Assembly (NCBI GenBank): GCA_033297075.1
Contig: MU858065.1
Span: 1 to 64,000 of the forward strand
Length of the DNA: 64,000 bases
Direction: 5' to 3'
DNA from: Rhypophila decipiens
Lineage: Eukaryota > Ascomycota > Sordariomycetes > Sordariales > Naviculisporaceae
Part shown: in pieces, positions 1 through 10,758 of the stretch
Layout: each line of letters starts with the position of its first letter
How positions within the stretch are numbered: the first letter of the stretch is position 1
Program-made: the position numbers and the translations under genes
The notes under the pieces: generated by a model
The model's database searches: none
Seen by the model: the letters and a program-made list of their open reading frames with translations, nothing else
What the model was told of the DNA's origin: nothing

Positions 1-632
1 AGCGGAGGAAGGCACTCGCCGATGGCGTTGATACACTCAATAAAAGTCGTCCAAGTCCGCGATCCAGGGCTCCGCTTAATCACCCCCTTATATTCGGCAC
101 AACCAACGACCAATCCATTCCTACCCTGACCCTCCATAAGCCCCATCTCATCTTTATTGTACTTGTACTTCGGCTTGATGGCTTTGATCTCCGGAATCTC
201 GAATCGGTCGTAGAAACCTGCGATAGCTTCCTTTGTGGCACCATTAATCCTCGAAGAGTCAACCCGTTTGGCCCTCTGGGTGGCCACACAGTCGTTTCTG
301 GCCAGAAACCCCTTCACCCAGCGCTTTCCAACTCTTGATGTGTTGCCACGGATGTCGCTCAGCTTCTGGGCCAAATACCGGATTTGTTGATGGGTAACGG
401 GGAAGCCCAGAGCCGCCTGAACTCGGATCCAACTGGCCAGGGCTTCTTCTTGGGCTGGGGAGATTCTCTGGTAAGGAGCAAATGCCTCCTTACGGCTCTG
501 TTGGTTCTTGCAACGCATGCGGAGGGTAGTAGGAGGAATTCCATATTTGTCGGCGGCCTTCCGGTAACTGAGGCCATCTTTGACGAGCTGGATAGCGTTT
601 TGAAGGTCCTCTTCGCTGTATTTTGGTGCCAT
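1..632 (-). CDS. Pogo/Fot1-type DDE transposase, N-terminal part, cut by window edge
   Basis: The reading frame starts at the ATG at 632 and runs without a stop to base 1, giving about 210 residues. Residues 1-50 look like a pipsqueak-type helix-turn-helix (start MAPKYSEEDLQ, later YRKAADKYGIPPTTLRMR). Next comes a CENP-B-type DNA-binding region, then the start of the DDE domain. The segment KYNKDEMGLMEG corresponds to the first catalytic Asp region of pogo transposases, and RTWTTFIECINA follows as expected. The frame has no internal stop or frameshift, so this copy shows no decay in the visible part. It may be an active or recent Tc1/mariner-superfamily element, but the catalytic C-terminal half lies outside the window. 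The family assignment rests on motif recognition. Confidence 0.8.
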   Translation of the reverse strand, partial: MAPKYSEEDLQNAIQLVKDGLSYRKAADKYGIPPTTLRMRCKNQQSRKEAFAPYQRISPAQEEALASWIRVQAALGFPVTHQQIRYLAQKLSDIRGNTSRVGKRWVKGFLARNDCVATQRAKRVDSSRINGATKEAIAGFYDRFEIPEIKAIKPKYKYNKDEMGLMEGQGRNGLVVGCAEYKGVIKRSPGSRTWTTFIECINAIGECLPP

Positions 633-1786
633 TGTGCTGCTGAGGTTCTCACGAGTATTTTGGTAAAAGACCTTTGAATTTCCGTCAAGAATTGAAAGAG
701 TTGTGCGTGTAAGTGCATGGTGGCTTACATGGGTCCTGAATCTGGCGATAGCTTCAACGGAATGAGCCGAAGGCAGGGGTGGGCCGAATGTGGGTCCTTT
801 AGCTTAGTTATTGTAATTCAGAGCCCTCTCCTCTCTTATACAGCGCACAGTTCGTTGTGCCTTCACTTGTGTTTACTTGGTCGAATCGTTCACCATTGCA
901 CCTGCCATTGCAGTTGAATCGTTCACTGCACCACCACTACGTTACAGCTGAATTGTTCGCTGTTTCCACCCGTCACCAACACCGGTGTAGCTATAAGCTA
1001 CATCTTCCGCTACGCACGCTGTGGATTACCGAGCCCGATCTACAGCATCCTTTATAGGGTTACTGTACTACAGCCTACCCTATAGAGGCCTGCAGCTTAA
1101 CAGACTTGAAAATATTTGATTTGTGTTATCCCTTGGGGGTTTGACTTTTGTTGGTCCGTAATCGGCTGTTCAATAACAAGGTCGTCTCAGTGAAAGTCGT
1201 ACCATTGAGTTATAAGTCGGTGGCAGGACTAAGTCAACCACATACGACCATAAGCGCTGGAAAACTCGGGATCCCGTCCGCTCTCCCATAGATAAGCCAG
1301 CGACTGCCGGACTAGTAGTTGGGTCGGTGACGACCAGCGAATCCCTGGTGTTGTATGTTTTTTGCCCCTTTTTTTCTACATTCCTAACAACTCATTACAT
1401 TACTCCTTTCCCATTGGACCCGCTCAGGTTCTATGATAGACTTTAAACACGATATCATGGTTGCTATATGTTATCTTTTGCTCCAAGATGTTCTCGAACC
1501 TGAGGTGACGATCTGCAGCGTACCTGCCATGTGCAGGACTGTTTATCCTTATTACCCACAGTAACCTCATATGATGGGCGGCATATTGCCGAGATATATT
1601 GAGTCTCGGTCTCTAAAACCCGAGCTACGCGGCGGAGAGAGGAGAAATATATATGGTAAAGAAGAGTGCACAATCAGTCGGTTTATTACAAGATGCCCCT
1701 GGATCGTACCTTCGCCTCAGATACTCATTTCGTCTAGCGCTAAAGACAAAGTCAGAGACAGCTTCTTGAATCAACGAACTAACACA
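633..1786. other. Non-coding stretch upstream of the transposase
   Basis: No convincing gene is present. The part next to the transposase (about 840-1060) contains the spaced near-palindromic repeats listed separately and probably belongs to the 5' end of the element. The outer terminal inverted repeat could not be fixed without the other end. From about 1060 to 1786 I see only the upstream region of the DUF1996 gene, with a TATATAT stretch near 1648. Confidence 0.4.
883..969. repeat. Three spaced GAAT-N-GTTC repeats upstream of the transposase
   Basis: A motif of the form TGAATCGTTCACTGCACC occurs three times, starting at 883, 916 and 950, with spacings of 33 and 34 bases. Its core TGAA-N3-TTCA is an imperfect palindrome. 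Such arrays near the end of pogo/Fot-type elements are plausible transposase binding sites. That role is inferred. Confidence 0.5.
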
Positions 1787-3110
1787 ATGAAGTCACGATG
1801 GATGGTTCCCTTCTTTACTGCCCTTGGGTCAATGGTGTCATGCAGTCTCGCACAAGGAACGGGCCCACCACCCATGCCTAATGGCCCTTCGTTTAACGAC
1901 TTCCTTCGATTTTCGTGCTCAGAGCTCAATGTCCAGCGAATCGATCCGTAAGTTCGAAAATCTCTTTTCATATTGGCAACCCACGATGGCAACACCAGCT
2001 AACAAATCCCAGGTTGGTAACCCCGGGCATGGTTCCCTCTCCTCACCTTCACCAGATAGTAGGCGGCAATGCGCTAGCGCCACGAATGGACCATCCAGAG
2101 CTCAACATCACTGCAACGGCGACCTGTACGACTTGCACTTTTACAGAGGACCTCTCCAACTACTAGACAGCCGTTCTTTTCTTTCGTCATCGGAATGGGT
2201 CATACCATAGAGTCCCGCTGATGGGAAATCTCGGGCTCGAGGGGCAGCGCGGCGGCATGACGGTGTATTACACGGCACCATATGACAAGAAGACCAAAGT
2301 GACTGCTTTCAAGCCTGTAAGGATATGCTCTCCACTCACCGGACTTTTCAATCCTTCCTTGCCGATCTTTGTTAACTAACCTTTGTCATGTACAACAATA
2401 AAGGGATTCCGCATGTTGGTAGGCGACCCAAGCCTCAGATCTCCGAATCCGAACGAAGGCGAATACCAGAGCATCGCATTCAGATGTTTTACAACGCCCT
2501 GGGGACCAGCGCCTCCTAATTCAGCAATCGGCGACCCAGTGTGGGACACACATGCGTTTCCGACTACACCGTGTCCTTATGGCTTGCGCATCAACAATTT
2601 CTTCCCTACCTGCTGGGACGGGGTCAATGTTGACAGTCCAGACCACAAGTCACATGTTGCTTTCCCTGTCAATGGTACTTTCGAGTCCGGCGGTGTATGT
2701 CCTGATAGGTAAGAAGGCACCAGACACTTTACTCGTTTCGCCTCGTTGGCCTCTGACATTGGTGTCCTGCAAATAGCCACCCCGTCCGTATTCCCCAGGT
2801 CTTGTACGAGACCATCTGGGATACTTCCGCATACACCGATACCTCCGTCTGGCCGATAGACGAAAAGACGGGGCAAGTCACCCAGCCGTTTGTGTTTAGC
2901 ATGGGCGATGCAACAGGTTACGGCTGGCACGGGGATTACCTGTTTGGTTGGGAGGGCGACTCCCTCCAGCGGGCGATGGTCAGGTTTTGCGGCGTGGACT
3001 GTCCCGTCTTGAAGAAGCAGAGTATTGCACAGGCGAACAAGTGCGCCAAGGAGGCAGTGGTTAAGGAGCAGATTGATGGCTGGTTGGATTTGCTGCCGGG
3101 AATGGCTTGA
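1787..3110 (+). pseudogene. DUF1996 secreted protein gene with in-frame TAG
   Basis: Four exons are inferred at 1787-1947, 2013-2316, 2404-2708 and 2777-3110, all with GT-AG introns of 65-87 nt. Together they encode about 367 residues. A signal peptide (residues about 1-23) is followed by a full DUF1996 domain with its typical blocks: FLRFSCSELNVQRIDPLV, PSPHLHQIVGGNA, CTTCTFTEDLSNY, LMGNLGL, and C-terminal GYGWHGDYLFGW. At codon 105 (2164-2166) a TAG stands where the family has Trp in the SNYW motif. The same frame continues with the expected sequence (TAVLFFRHRNGSYHRVPLMG). The change equals a G-to-A transition (TGG to TAG), that is CpA to TpA on the other strand. It could be a nonsense mutation, a sequence error, or readthrough. 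The function of DUF1996 proteins is unknown; they are extracellular. Confidence 0.85.
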
Positions 3111-3421
3111 TGGAGGTATATAACGGATTGCGGCTAGGCTCGGGTCCCTTACGCTTCCCTAACACATAACTCATGGCCCTTGGAACACCACATGAATATC
3201 ATGTGATTTTATGCTTGTCGAACAAATGGTGATCTTCTTACCAGTAATCCTCGACAGCTGGTCGCCAGCTGCAGGGTTGCGAACCTGGAGACGGGACCTG
3301 ACCCGAGATTGAGGTGCGAGAAACAACCAACAACAAACAGCGATACGCGTCACCAAGTCTCATATTCCTCTGCCACAATCTCGGAAGCTCAATTCCTGAA
3401 TCGCATATACCTGTCGATCCC
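3111..3421. other. Intergenic region
   Basis: This is the 3' flank of the DUF1996 gene and the 5' flank of the kinase pseudogene. I see no additional feature. Confidence 0.4.
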
Positions 3422-4891
3422 ATGCGGACCCAATCTTTACAGATGAGCGTTTGCGGATCCTTCCCGACATACGTCACATGCCCTCTTCGTCGGCGCACCA
3501 CAGTTCTTTTGCGACCAGTTCTGAGTGTAAACCATCTTCCGTTCACGCAATGTCTCCCCTCAGCGCGCCTCATGTCTCCCATGACTTTGAGTACAGCTGC
3601 CAGGTCAACTTCCGACTTCAAATATCATTATATTGAAGACGTAGAAGATTTGGAAGATTACCGCCCGGGTGGCTATCATCCCATCCAGATTGACGACCGT
3701 CTTGGTCCTAACCGGCGACTACCGAATCGTGCATAAACTCGGCCACGGGACCTTTTCGACCGCCTGGCTCGCAGTCGACGACATAACGACAAGCTATGTC
3801 GCCGTGAAGGTCTGCACCGCTGATGCAGATTCCCGGAGGGAAATCGATATTCTCGCCCATCTTTCTCTTTCTACCGTCACAGCCGCAGACAGCAGCCCCA
3901 GAAAAGATGCAGCATCTGGCATGATTTGCAAGATCCTTGATCAGTTTAGCATCACTGGTCCCAACGGCACCCACTCCTGCATTGTCACAGTCCCGGCAAG
4001 GTGCAGTCTGAAGGAGACAAGAGAGGCGTCCGGCCCAGGACTTTTCCAGCTCGATGTCGCTAGGTCACTTGCGGCTCAACTAGCCATGTCGGTTGGATAT
4101 GTCCACTCCCGGGGCTATGTGCACGCGGACCTTCATCTCGGCAACATCCTCCTCCAGCTGCCATCCACCCTCGACGAGCTTTCCGTGCCAGCATTATACG
4201 AAAAGTTTGGAGCCCCCGATCCACAGACTGTAATCCCGCTCGACAGCACCCAGAGCCTAGAGACCGGTGTCCCCTCACATGCCGTACCGCCAGTGTGGCT
4301 CGGTATTTTGAGCCATGAGCTTAATCTCCAAGAAGCCAAACTCCTGCTAAGCGACTTTGGCGTCGCCTTCAGCCCCTTCAAAGAGAATCGCCTACAGTCA
4401 TACACTCCTCTCTTAATCCGTCCCCCCGAGGCCTTGTTCGAGCCAATAACGCCTCTGTCTTTTCCATCCGATATATGGAGTCTCGGCTGTGTTATCTTCG
4501 AGTTGTTGGCCCATAGATCGCTCATTGATGGATCCTTGCGCCGCAGAATGAGATTACCGCACAGCAAGTGGAATTGCAAGGACGGATGCCGGGGCAGTGG
4601 TGGGACAAGTGGGAATCGCGGGATAAGTGGTTCTATGAGGATGGGAGGCCGAAGGCTGCTGAGTGTGATGTTTGGGACTGGGATAGGCGGTTCAAGGAGT
4701 GGGTACAGGAGCCGAGGGAGCGTCGCGGTTTGGGGGCGCTTGGTGAGGAAGAGAAAGTTGCTCTGCTGGTGTTGTTGAAATGTATGTTGAGATGGAGACC
4801 CGGGGAGAGGCCGACTGCGGAGGATGTTTTGGAGTCGACTTGGATGCGGAATTGGGCGATGCCGGCTTATGAGCGGAGTCGGTTGGCTTGA
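3422..4891 (+). pseudogene. SRPK-like serine/threonine kinase with two single-base frameshifts
   Basis: The product resembles fungal SR-protein-kinase-like enzymes. The N-terminal part, with the family's EDYRPGGYHPIQIDDRLG lead-in, reads in one frame from the ATG at 3422. Near 3717-3722 one extra base moves the frame into YRIVHKLGHGTFSTAWLA (glycine-rich loop). The catalytic core follows: VAVKVC (Lys), YVHADLHLGNIL (HRD equivalent HAD), LLSDFGVAF (DFG), RPPEALF and SDIWSLGCVIFELL. At 4530-4532 a base is missing after LID, and the C-lobe continues in another frame (ILAPQNEITAQQVELQGRMP through GERPTAEDVLESTWM) to the TGA at 4889-4891. One insertion and one deletion in an otherwise well-kept kinase suggest a young pseudogene or sequencing errors. 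Confidence 0.8.
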
Positions 4892-5908
4892 GGCAGTGAC
4901 CTTTGGAAGGTGTATCGTGTGGAGGAAGGAACAACGTCGAGAACTCGCCATGCTTGGTTATTCTGCACAGAAATAGCCAAACTCAAGGGCCACAACATTG
5001 CCATCATGAAGAAGACACATTTGAGTGTATGACATGTGAGAGCACACAGGCCCGCACAGGTTAATGATTCGCGGCCACCGTCGACCGTGGCGCTGGTTCC
5101 AGTCATCGCAGCGCAGCATTGCTGTGCCTTTGCTGTGTACAGTGTAACCCAAAAGCAGAGATCGATACCACCCCAAATAGTTCTCCCGAGAAACCAGCCG
5201 TGACAGCTGAACAGCTCCAATCCAACAGCGCTGCGCCTCATACCGACATGAGCTGATCCACCAACCTAATATGTAGGAAGATCACCCTTGATGTTACCGG
5301 GTTCAACAGACAATGGGGCGTGAAGGAAAGTAGAAAAGAATGGCTATACCTTGATGTTGTAAACTTGTAGGAGGGATAGTTCGATGCTAGTGTATTGGTT
5401 ACCATTCCATACGACGTGCATTAGCGTTCGCCCTATGAGGCGTCTGTAATGTTGGTTCCAGGCCGGCGATCCCAAGATTACGCCGTTAGTACAGTGCGGA
5501 TACGGTTCAGTACACGACCGGCCACGATTTCGTTACCAAACAAGATGACAAAAATAACGGGCTTGGAATCCCTTGCGGCTAAAATTGGCATCTCAATGAA
5601 CTTCCTGGCCCCAATACTAGCAAAGATGACACTTCATATATAGCTGACCCCACAGAATATCAGGTCAGACCAAAAGTTTGGCTTTTCTGGTTGACATTTC
5701 GGATCAAATCTTCGGTGTTTGGTTCCCGTCACCGACAGCCCCTGTCGCCAAGCCCACGAGCCTGCGTAAGACAGGGGCAGGATACGGTAACCAACGTCCC
5801 TTCCGTGAACGAAAGTTACGAAACATGTCCTCATCACATCTACACCTCCAGGTCGCCATCCGGTGTGCAAGAGAACACAATCATCAACCAGTTACTACCG
5901 CCGCCATA
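4892..5908. other. Intergenic region upstream of a Zn2Cys6 regulator
   Basis: No gene was recognised. An upstream in-frame extension of the regulator exists from 5678, but residues before the Met at 5909 look like untranslated or poorly conserved sequence, so I did not include them. Confidence 0.35.
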
Positions 5909-8623
5909 ATGGCTGAACCGGCTAACTCAGCTATCAAAACTAAACACGCTGGCAAAGCCCCAAAGAGGTCGCGAATAGGATGCATCACGTGCAAGATCCG
6001 CCGGGTGAAATGCGACGAGACCCGACCGGCATGCAATCGATGCATCTCGACCGGCCGCACCTGCGATGGCTACCCAGCTACCGGCGCCCCCTCGCAGCAT
6101 TCGACCCGTCGAGCGTTGGCCACGGCAGTCCGTCAGTTGCAAGTAGTCGGTCCTGCTGCGCGTGTGCTGGGGAAGCCTCTCCCCGTCGATGATGCTGCCT
6201 GTTTCGACTTCTTCCGCTTGTGTACCGCATCCATGACCACGTCCGTCTTTCCCGGGGAGAAGTTTTGGTCCCTGCAGATGCTCCAGGCTGCACATGCGGA
6301 ACCGGCGATATGGAAAGCAGCCGTCGCACTCGGCGCCTTCCACAGACGATGGGAATACAGCAACTATTGCCTGAACCCAAACGTTACCCGGAGGCCCGGG
6401 AAGCAGAGAGACAACGCAGACGTGGCCCTCTTCACGGACCAAGCCCTGAAGCACTATGCTGTGTCGCTCTCGTTGGCCAAGTCCATCACTGACCCTAACA
6501 TGCTCGCCATCCTGAGTGTGGCCTTGGGAGCAGCTGCACACCTGGCTGGGAGATGGACCGAGAGTCAGGTTCACATTCGAGCAGGCATGAGAATCTTGCG
6601 CGAGATGGGCTCACAAATCCGTCCAGCAGACCTCGAAGGAGCCGCCCAGGCCTTGGAACGACTGGATACTCAAGCCATGTCTCTCTCAGACGCAACATCG
6701 CCCTATGAGTATACCAGCACTGCTCTGGAAGAGTCTCGACAGTTGCTTCTCGGAGACCCGCATCCCCGAGAACAGTCAATTCGCCAAAATCCCAACACTC
6801 TTCTCGGACCTATGGATGACCTGGGCCAGGCAGCACTGGCGACTTTCCGGCTTATGCGGCAGTTCTTTATTATCGCCGACGCTGTGACAACCGGGACAAT
6901 GACACCAAATGAGTTTGAGCAAGCACGGATTCAAATGGTTGAGGCAAACGCGCGATGTGAGAGACAGCTGACATTGCTCATCGATATAGAAAGGTCCAAG
7001 CTCAGGTATGCCGACAAAAGGGAGAGCAAGCAGCCCGACCAAAAGGTACTCGTCCTGTCGCTGAGACTGTATCAAACGACTCTGAAACTTCTCCTCCTTG
7101 CACATGGTCTTCCTGCCGATGGCTTTCCTCTTCCAACGTGGGCAGCCAATGACCCAGATACCCTTTCCAGTCTAAGCACATCGACCATTCCAAATCGGGA
7201 TACTCCGACTCCCAACATCGCCAAAGACAGTGTCGTCGAAGAACATTCCAGTTATTCCTCCTCTCCAGCGCCGTCATACATGTCCACCTCGGCCTCGGAA
7301 TATTACAACACCCCACAGGTCCAGCCCAAGGCTCCCGTCGCACCAACTTCTCCAAGCCCTACTCTCGTCCCATTGAGATCTCCAAGTCCCTCGCCGTATG
7401 CCTCTGCTGCTCCTTCGCCTCGTTCAAGTCCAAGTCCAGGCCCATGTCCGCGTCCAGTCCCAGTCCAGTCTCCATATCAAACCCACACGTCGTACAGCAT
7501 GCCAACATCAGCCTTCATACCTCACAAACTCAACACACAGCCCGGCAACAGAATACATGTAGACCCGAATCCCAACCAAAGTCCAAACACCGTCGGCCAA
7601 TCCAGTGAACAAAATTCATTTCCCGATCATGAGCCCAGCAATCCATACACCGAAGCCGAAGCAGAAGAAGACGTCGAAATCCCAACCTCCGAGACCAGAT
7701 GGGACGCCCTCCACGCCCATTTCAGGCTAATTGTCCTCCTTGCCTCTGAAATCGCCAAAAACACAGATTCGCCATTGCCATTCTTCATGAGCCTCGAACC
7801 GGGTCTCGCAATGCCGTTGTATTTCACTGTCAAAAGATGTCGACATCCTGTCACGAGAAGACGAGCGCTGGGCTTGTTAAGGCGTCTGAATCGACAGGAG
7901 GGGGTATGGAACTGTGCCCTTGCTGCGAGGGCTGCTGAAGAGGTAGTAATTTTGGAGGAGGAAGGGCTGCTGTCAAGTCTGTCTGGGGCAGGAAGTGATG
8001 TTGAGAGGGATGGGAATGACATTTGCGACATTGAGACGGACTTTGGCAGGTTAGGCACAAATGAGGGAAGGTTCGAGGGTCATGGTCAGCATGCTCAGAG
8101 TCGGAGTCGAAGTCGCAGTCACAGTGAGGGTCGGGATAGCGGGGGCGAGGAACTGCTGCTACCGCTTGACATATTTGAGAAGGGCGAGGACGGCGATGCA
8201 ACCTGTGAGATGAGTAGGTTGCTGGAGCAGTATAGGCTCAAAGCCATTGATAGGATCAGGACTCAAAGGGGGGCAAGACACGCACCGGGTCATAAAGAAT
8301 CCATACAAGCAACAAAAAGAGGAGCAACGGGCACGGAAGAGGTGGACGAGGACATTGTCATGAGTGGCGAGGTAGAGGCAACTGGAGAATTCGGGCAAGG
8401 TCTCACCATGGACGAGAGGGATGCGGACGACGGACCTGAAGACATGCCCTTCTGGGAAGACGGATGGCCGAACATTCCCGAAGAGAAAAGGATATTGGTG
8501 CAGTATCCCATCTTCAAGATGGAGGAGAATCAGCTGGAACTGCTCATGTTTTTGATGGGGGATATGAAGGATGGCGAGGAGCAAGGGAGGATGGCGAGGC
8601 GGGTTGTTGTTGACCTGTTTTGA
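5909..8623 (+). CDS. Zn2Cys6 (GAL4-type) transcription factor
   Basis: A single open frame of 904 residues is proposed from the ATG at 5909; a longer in-frame start exists at 5825. The DNA-binding domain lies at residues 25-52 with the six cysteines in CX2CX6CX6CX2CX6C spacing (C25, C28, C35, C42, C45, C52), preceded by basic residues. A helical middle region is typical of fungal C6 regulators. Around 7200-7500 there is a long Pro/Ser-rich linker, then an acidic C-terminal region. It is expected to act in the nucleus as a sequence-specific regulator. The target genes cannot be deduced; no obvious metabolic cluster lies next to it. No introns were needed. Confidence 0.85.
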   Translation: MAEPANSAIKTKHAGKAPKRSRIGCITCKIRRVKCDETRPACNRCISTGRTCDGYPATGAPSQHSTRRALATAVRQLQVVGPAARVLGKPLPVDDAACFDFFRLCTASMTTSVFPGEKFWSLQMLQAAHAEPAIWKAAVALGAFHRRWEYSNYCLNPNVTRRPGKQRDNADVALFTDQALKHYAVSLSLAKSITDPNMLAILSVALGAAAHLAGRWTESQVHIRAGMRILREMGSQIRPADLEGAAQALERLDTQAMSLSDATSPYEYTSTALEESRQLLLGDPHPREQSIRQNPNTLLGPMDDLGQAALATFRLMRQFFIIADAVTTGTMTPNEFEQARIQMVEANARCERQLTLLIDIERSKLRYADKRESKQPDQKVLVLSLRLYQTTLKLLLLAHGLPADGFPLPTWAANDPDTLSSLSTSTIPNRDTPTPNIAKDSVVEEHSSYSSSPAPSYMSTSASEYYNTPQVQPKAPVAPTSPSPTLVPLRSPSPSPYASAAPSPRSSPSPGPCPRPVPVQSPYQTHTSYSMPTSAFIPHKLNTQPGNRIHVDPNPNQSPNTVGQSSEQNSFPDHEPSNPYTEAEAEEDVEIPTSETRWDALHAHFRLIVLLASEIAKNTDSPLPFFMSLEPGLAMPLYFTVKRCRHPVTRRRALGLLRRLNRQEGVWNCALAARAAEEVVILEEEGLLSSLSGAGSDVERDGNDICDIETDFGRLGTNEGRFEGHGQHAQSRSRSRSHSEGRDSGGEELLLPLDIFEKGEDGDATCEMSRLLEQYRLKAIDRIRTQRGARHAPGHKESIQATKRGATGTEEVDEDIVMSGEVEATGEFGQGLTMDERDADDGPEDMPFWEDGWPNIPEEKRILVQYPIFKMEENQLELLMFLMGDMKDGEEQGRMARRVVVDLF

Positions 8624-9303
8624 GATGGAAACAGTCGAGCATGAACAGCGGAAACCATGAGGCTTATATGTACATGCCCACGGGGTCTGTTCGGCAATAA
8701 TCTTTCAGTGATCGGCGCCCCGTGCGGGTCGCCGATTAGATGGCTGACCAGATTGGGAGTTTTGTAAGACCTAGTCAACAGGCCTTGCTGACGGGAGGTT
8801 GGATCAGGATATACCGAGCGGGCATGTGAATGGCGTCCGACATTGTGGGATAGGACGTCACAGCAGGACAGCCGAGTACACCTCCCGCGTCATCGATGCT
8901 GCCGATGATGGGTTCATGGTGCTTCGTCGGGCTTCGAGCACGTTCTTGGATGGGCCCATGATCTGACGATTGCTGAATCCACTACCGAGAAGAAGGAGCG
9001 GTGGGCCAGCCACAGTCAGATAGGGCAGCTTCTGACATCAAAGACCCGGAGGGACATGACAACGGTCCGGCAAGATCTTCTGATGTCCGTATACTTTCCC
9101 CCGCGGACATTCTATCGTCTCTGGTGCACACTGGTTTGACTTGAGTTGCCAGCTGGATATATAGCACAGTATGTACCTACCTTAACAATCATTCCCAGCT
9201 TCAACAGACACCTCGACACAGCAACAATTACCTTCTGTGCCGGTTTAATAATAGCACTCGGCATTTCGGTTCCACGCCACAAGTCCCCCAGCACGCCCAA
9301 AAC
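8624..9303. other. Intergenic region with candidate TATA box
   Basis: No gene is visible. A TATATA hexamer at 9158-9163, about 140 bases before the UVI-1-like ATG, is a candidate core promoter element. Confidence 0.35.
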
Positions 9304-10161
9304 ATGGTTTCCCTCCGCCTCCTCGTCACAGCGGCCCTCGCAGTCGCTACTCCTCTCGTCTCGGCGCTCCCCGCTGTCCCCACTGCGCAGCTTACGCTCA
9401 CGCCTCAGCAGATTGTCGACAGCATCAAGACGCTAAGTGGGAAGTCCCAGGCCCTCCAGGCGCCCGCCCAGAGCATCACCATCGTCAATGGCCCGCTCAT
9501 CATTGTCGGCCTGGGACCATTCCCTGTACGTGATGTAATGCGTGTCCCATCGTTTCCCAGCTGACAGCCGTGGCACAAAATAGCCACTCATTACCGGGTT
9601 TACCGACATCGTTTCGACCAGCACGGTGTTTATCTCCCAGATTATGGGTATCCCGCCCATTGAGGATGAGGATGAAGCTACCGCCATCGCAAACGCTTTC
9701 AGAGAGGTATGTCATCGATACTTCATATTTCCTGTTCTGCAATTGTCGCCAGTTGGCAGTAAATTCTGGTGTTTCCACTTTCTAGTCCACAGAGAGCTAA
9801 ACAAACTTGAAGTTCGTCCGTATCCACCAAGCCCTCCTGAACATCCTCATCGGAAAGGCCGGCCTTTTTAACACGGTTCCCTTCATCGGCGGGCCGGTTG
9901 CAGCCGTCCTCCGCCAGGTCGAGAAAGTTGTTGACGTGCGTATCTACTTTGCCCGCCTTGCGAACCTTCACATTCAGTTTGCTGAAATCCTTACTCACTG
10001 GGCACATATAGACCATTGCCTTCGGCCTTATCGACATCATCGACGTAGGCCTCCCTAAACAGCGAATCCAGAGCGACGGCAACAGTTTGAGCTCAAGTCT
10101 CACCATCTGCATCAATGCATATGAAGGACTGGCTATCAACAACAAGCCCAAGCAGGCTTGA
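9304..10161 (+). CDS. UVI-1-like small secreted protein
   Basis: Four exons are inferred at 9304-9525, 9584-9706, 9813-9935 and 10012-10161, giving 205 residues. All junctions are phase 0. A signal peptide (about residues 1-21, ending near VSA) precedes a helical domain. I recognise conserved blocks of the family called UV-induced protein UVI-1 in plant-pathogenic ascomycetes: SQALQAPAQSITIVNGPLII, RIHQALLNILIGKAGLF, VPFIGGPVAAVLRQVE and IAFGLIDIID. The protein resembles hydrophobic surface-binding proteins in overall style. Its role is unknown beyond reported light or UV induction in relatives, which I recall from family naming only. The intact splice sites and frame suggest an active gene. 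Confidence 0.8.
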
Positions 10162-10758
10162 GCTGCCTCCGGCAACTCATGGCAGTAACACATATGAAAG
10201 AAGATAGCTCGACAGCTAGGCGGACTCGAGGGGGGGCAAGGCGGTGTCGGGTTAACGAGGCATGTGGATGGATGGGACTGAGGGACATTGTAAATAGAAA
10301 ACCACATAATTGAACCTGGGTATCGGTGTAAAAGTTGTTATTTGCTTTTCTTGTTTCATTTGTGTTTATCTGTGTTCCTGGCTCGCCAGACATACATGCA
10401 TAGCATTAGATACATACTCCATATATGGTCATGGACTGTTAGTCTTGCATTGATATGCTCATCACTAAATTGGGGTAGTCATTGCCGAAATCTCAAGGTT
10501 GTAATTTCCTTCTACGAACAACAAAGTGGTGAAGTACTTCGCCACTGACTTTTGCAGTTGGCTGGCGGTCACCGGTCGACGTATGAGTACGCGATGCGTA
10601 ATGTGGGGTGTATGGAACGGTCACCAAATACTCTATTTTATGGGTCTTTTCCAGACCAAGAGAATCATGCCTTCTTCAACATCCTTAGCCTCCTTCAAAA
10701 AACAGCCATTGTCTCCATGGTTCCTTCAGTTATCTCTGCACGAGAACTCGGCTAAGCC
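10162..10758. other. Convergent intergenic region
   Basis: This is the shared 3' flank of the UVI-1-like gene and the HET gene, which converge here. No further gene or RNA was recognised. Confidence 0.4.

Noticed and set aside
359..718. Minus-strand 119-residue frame overlapping the transposase
   Set aside because: It is a shadow of the transposase frame, which has family motifs and runs to the window edge.
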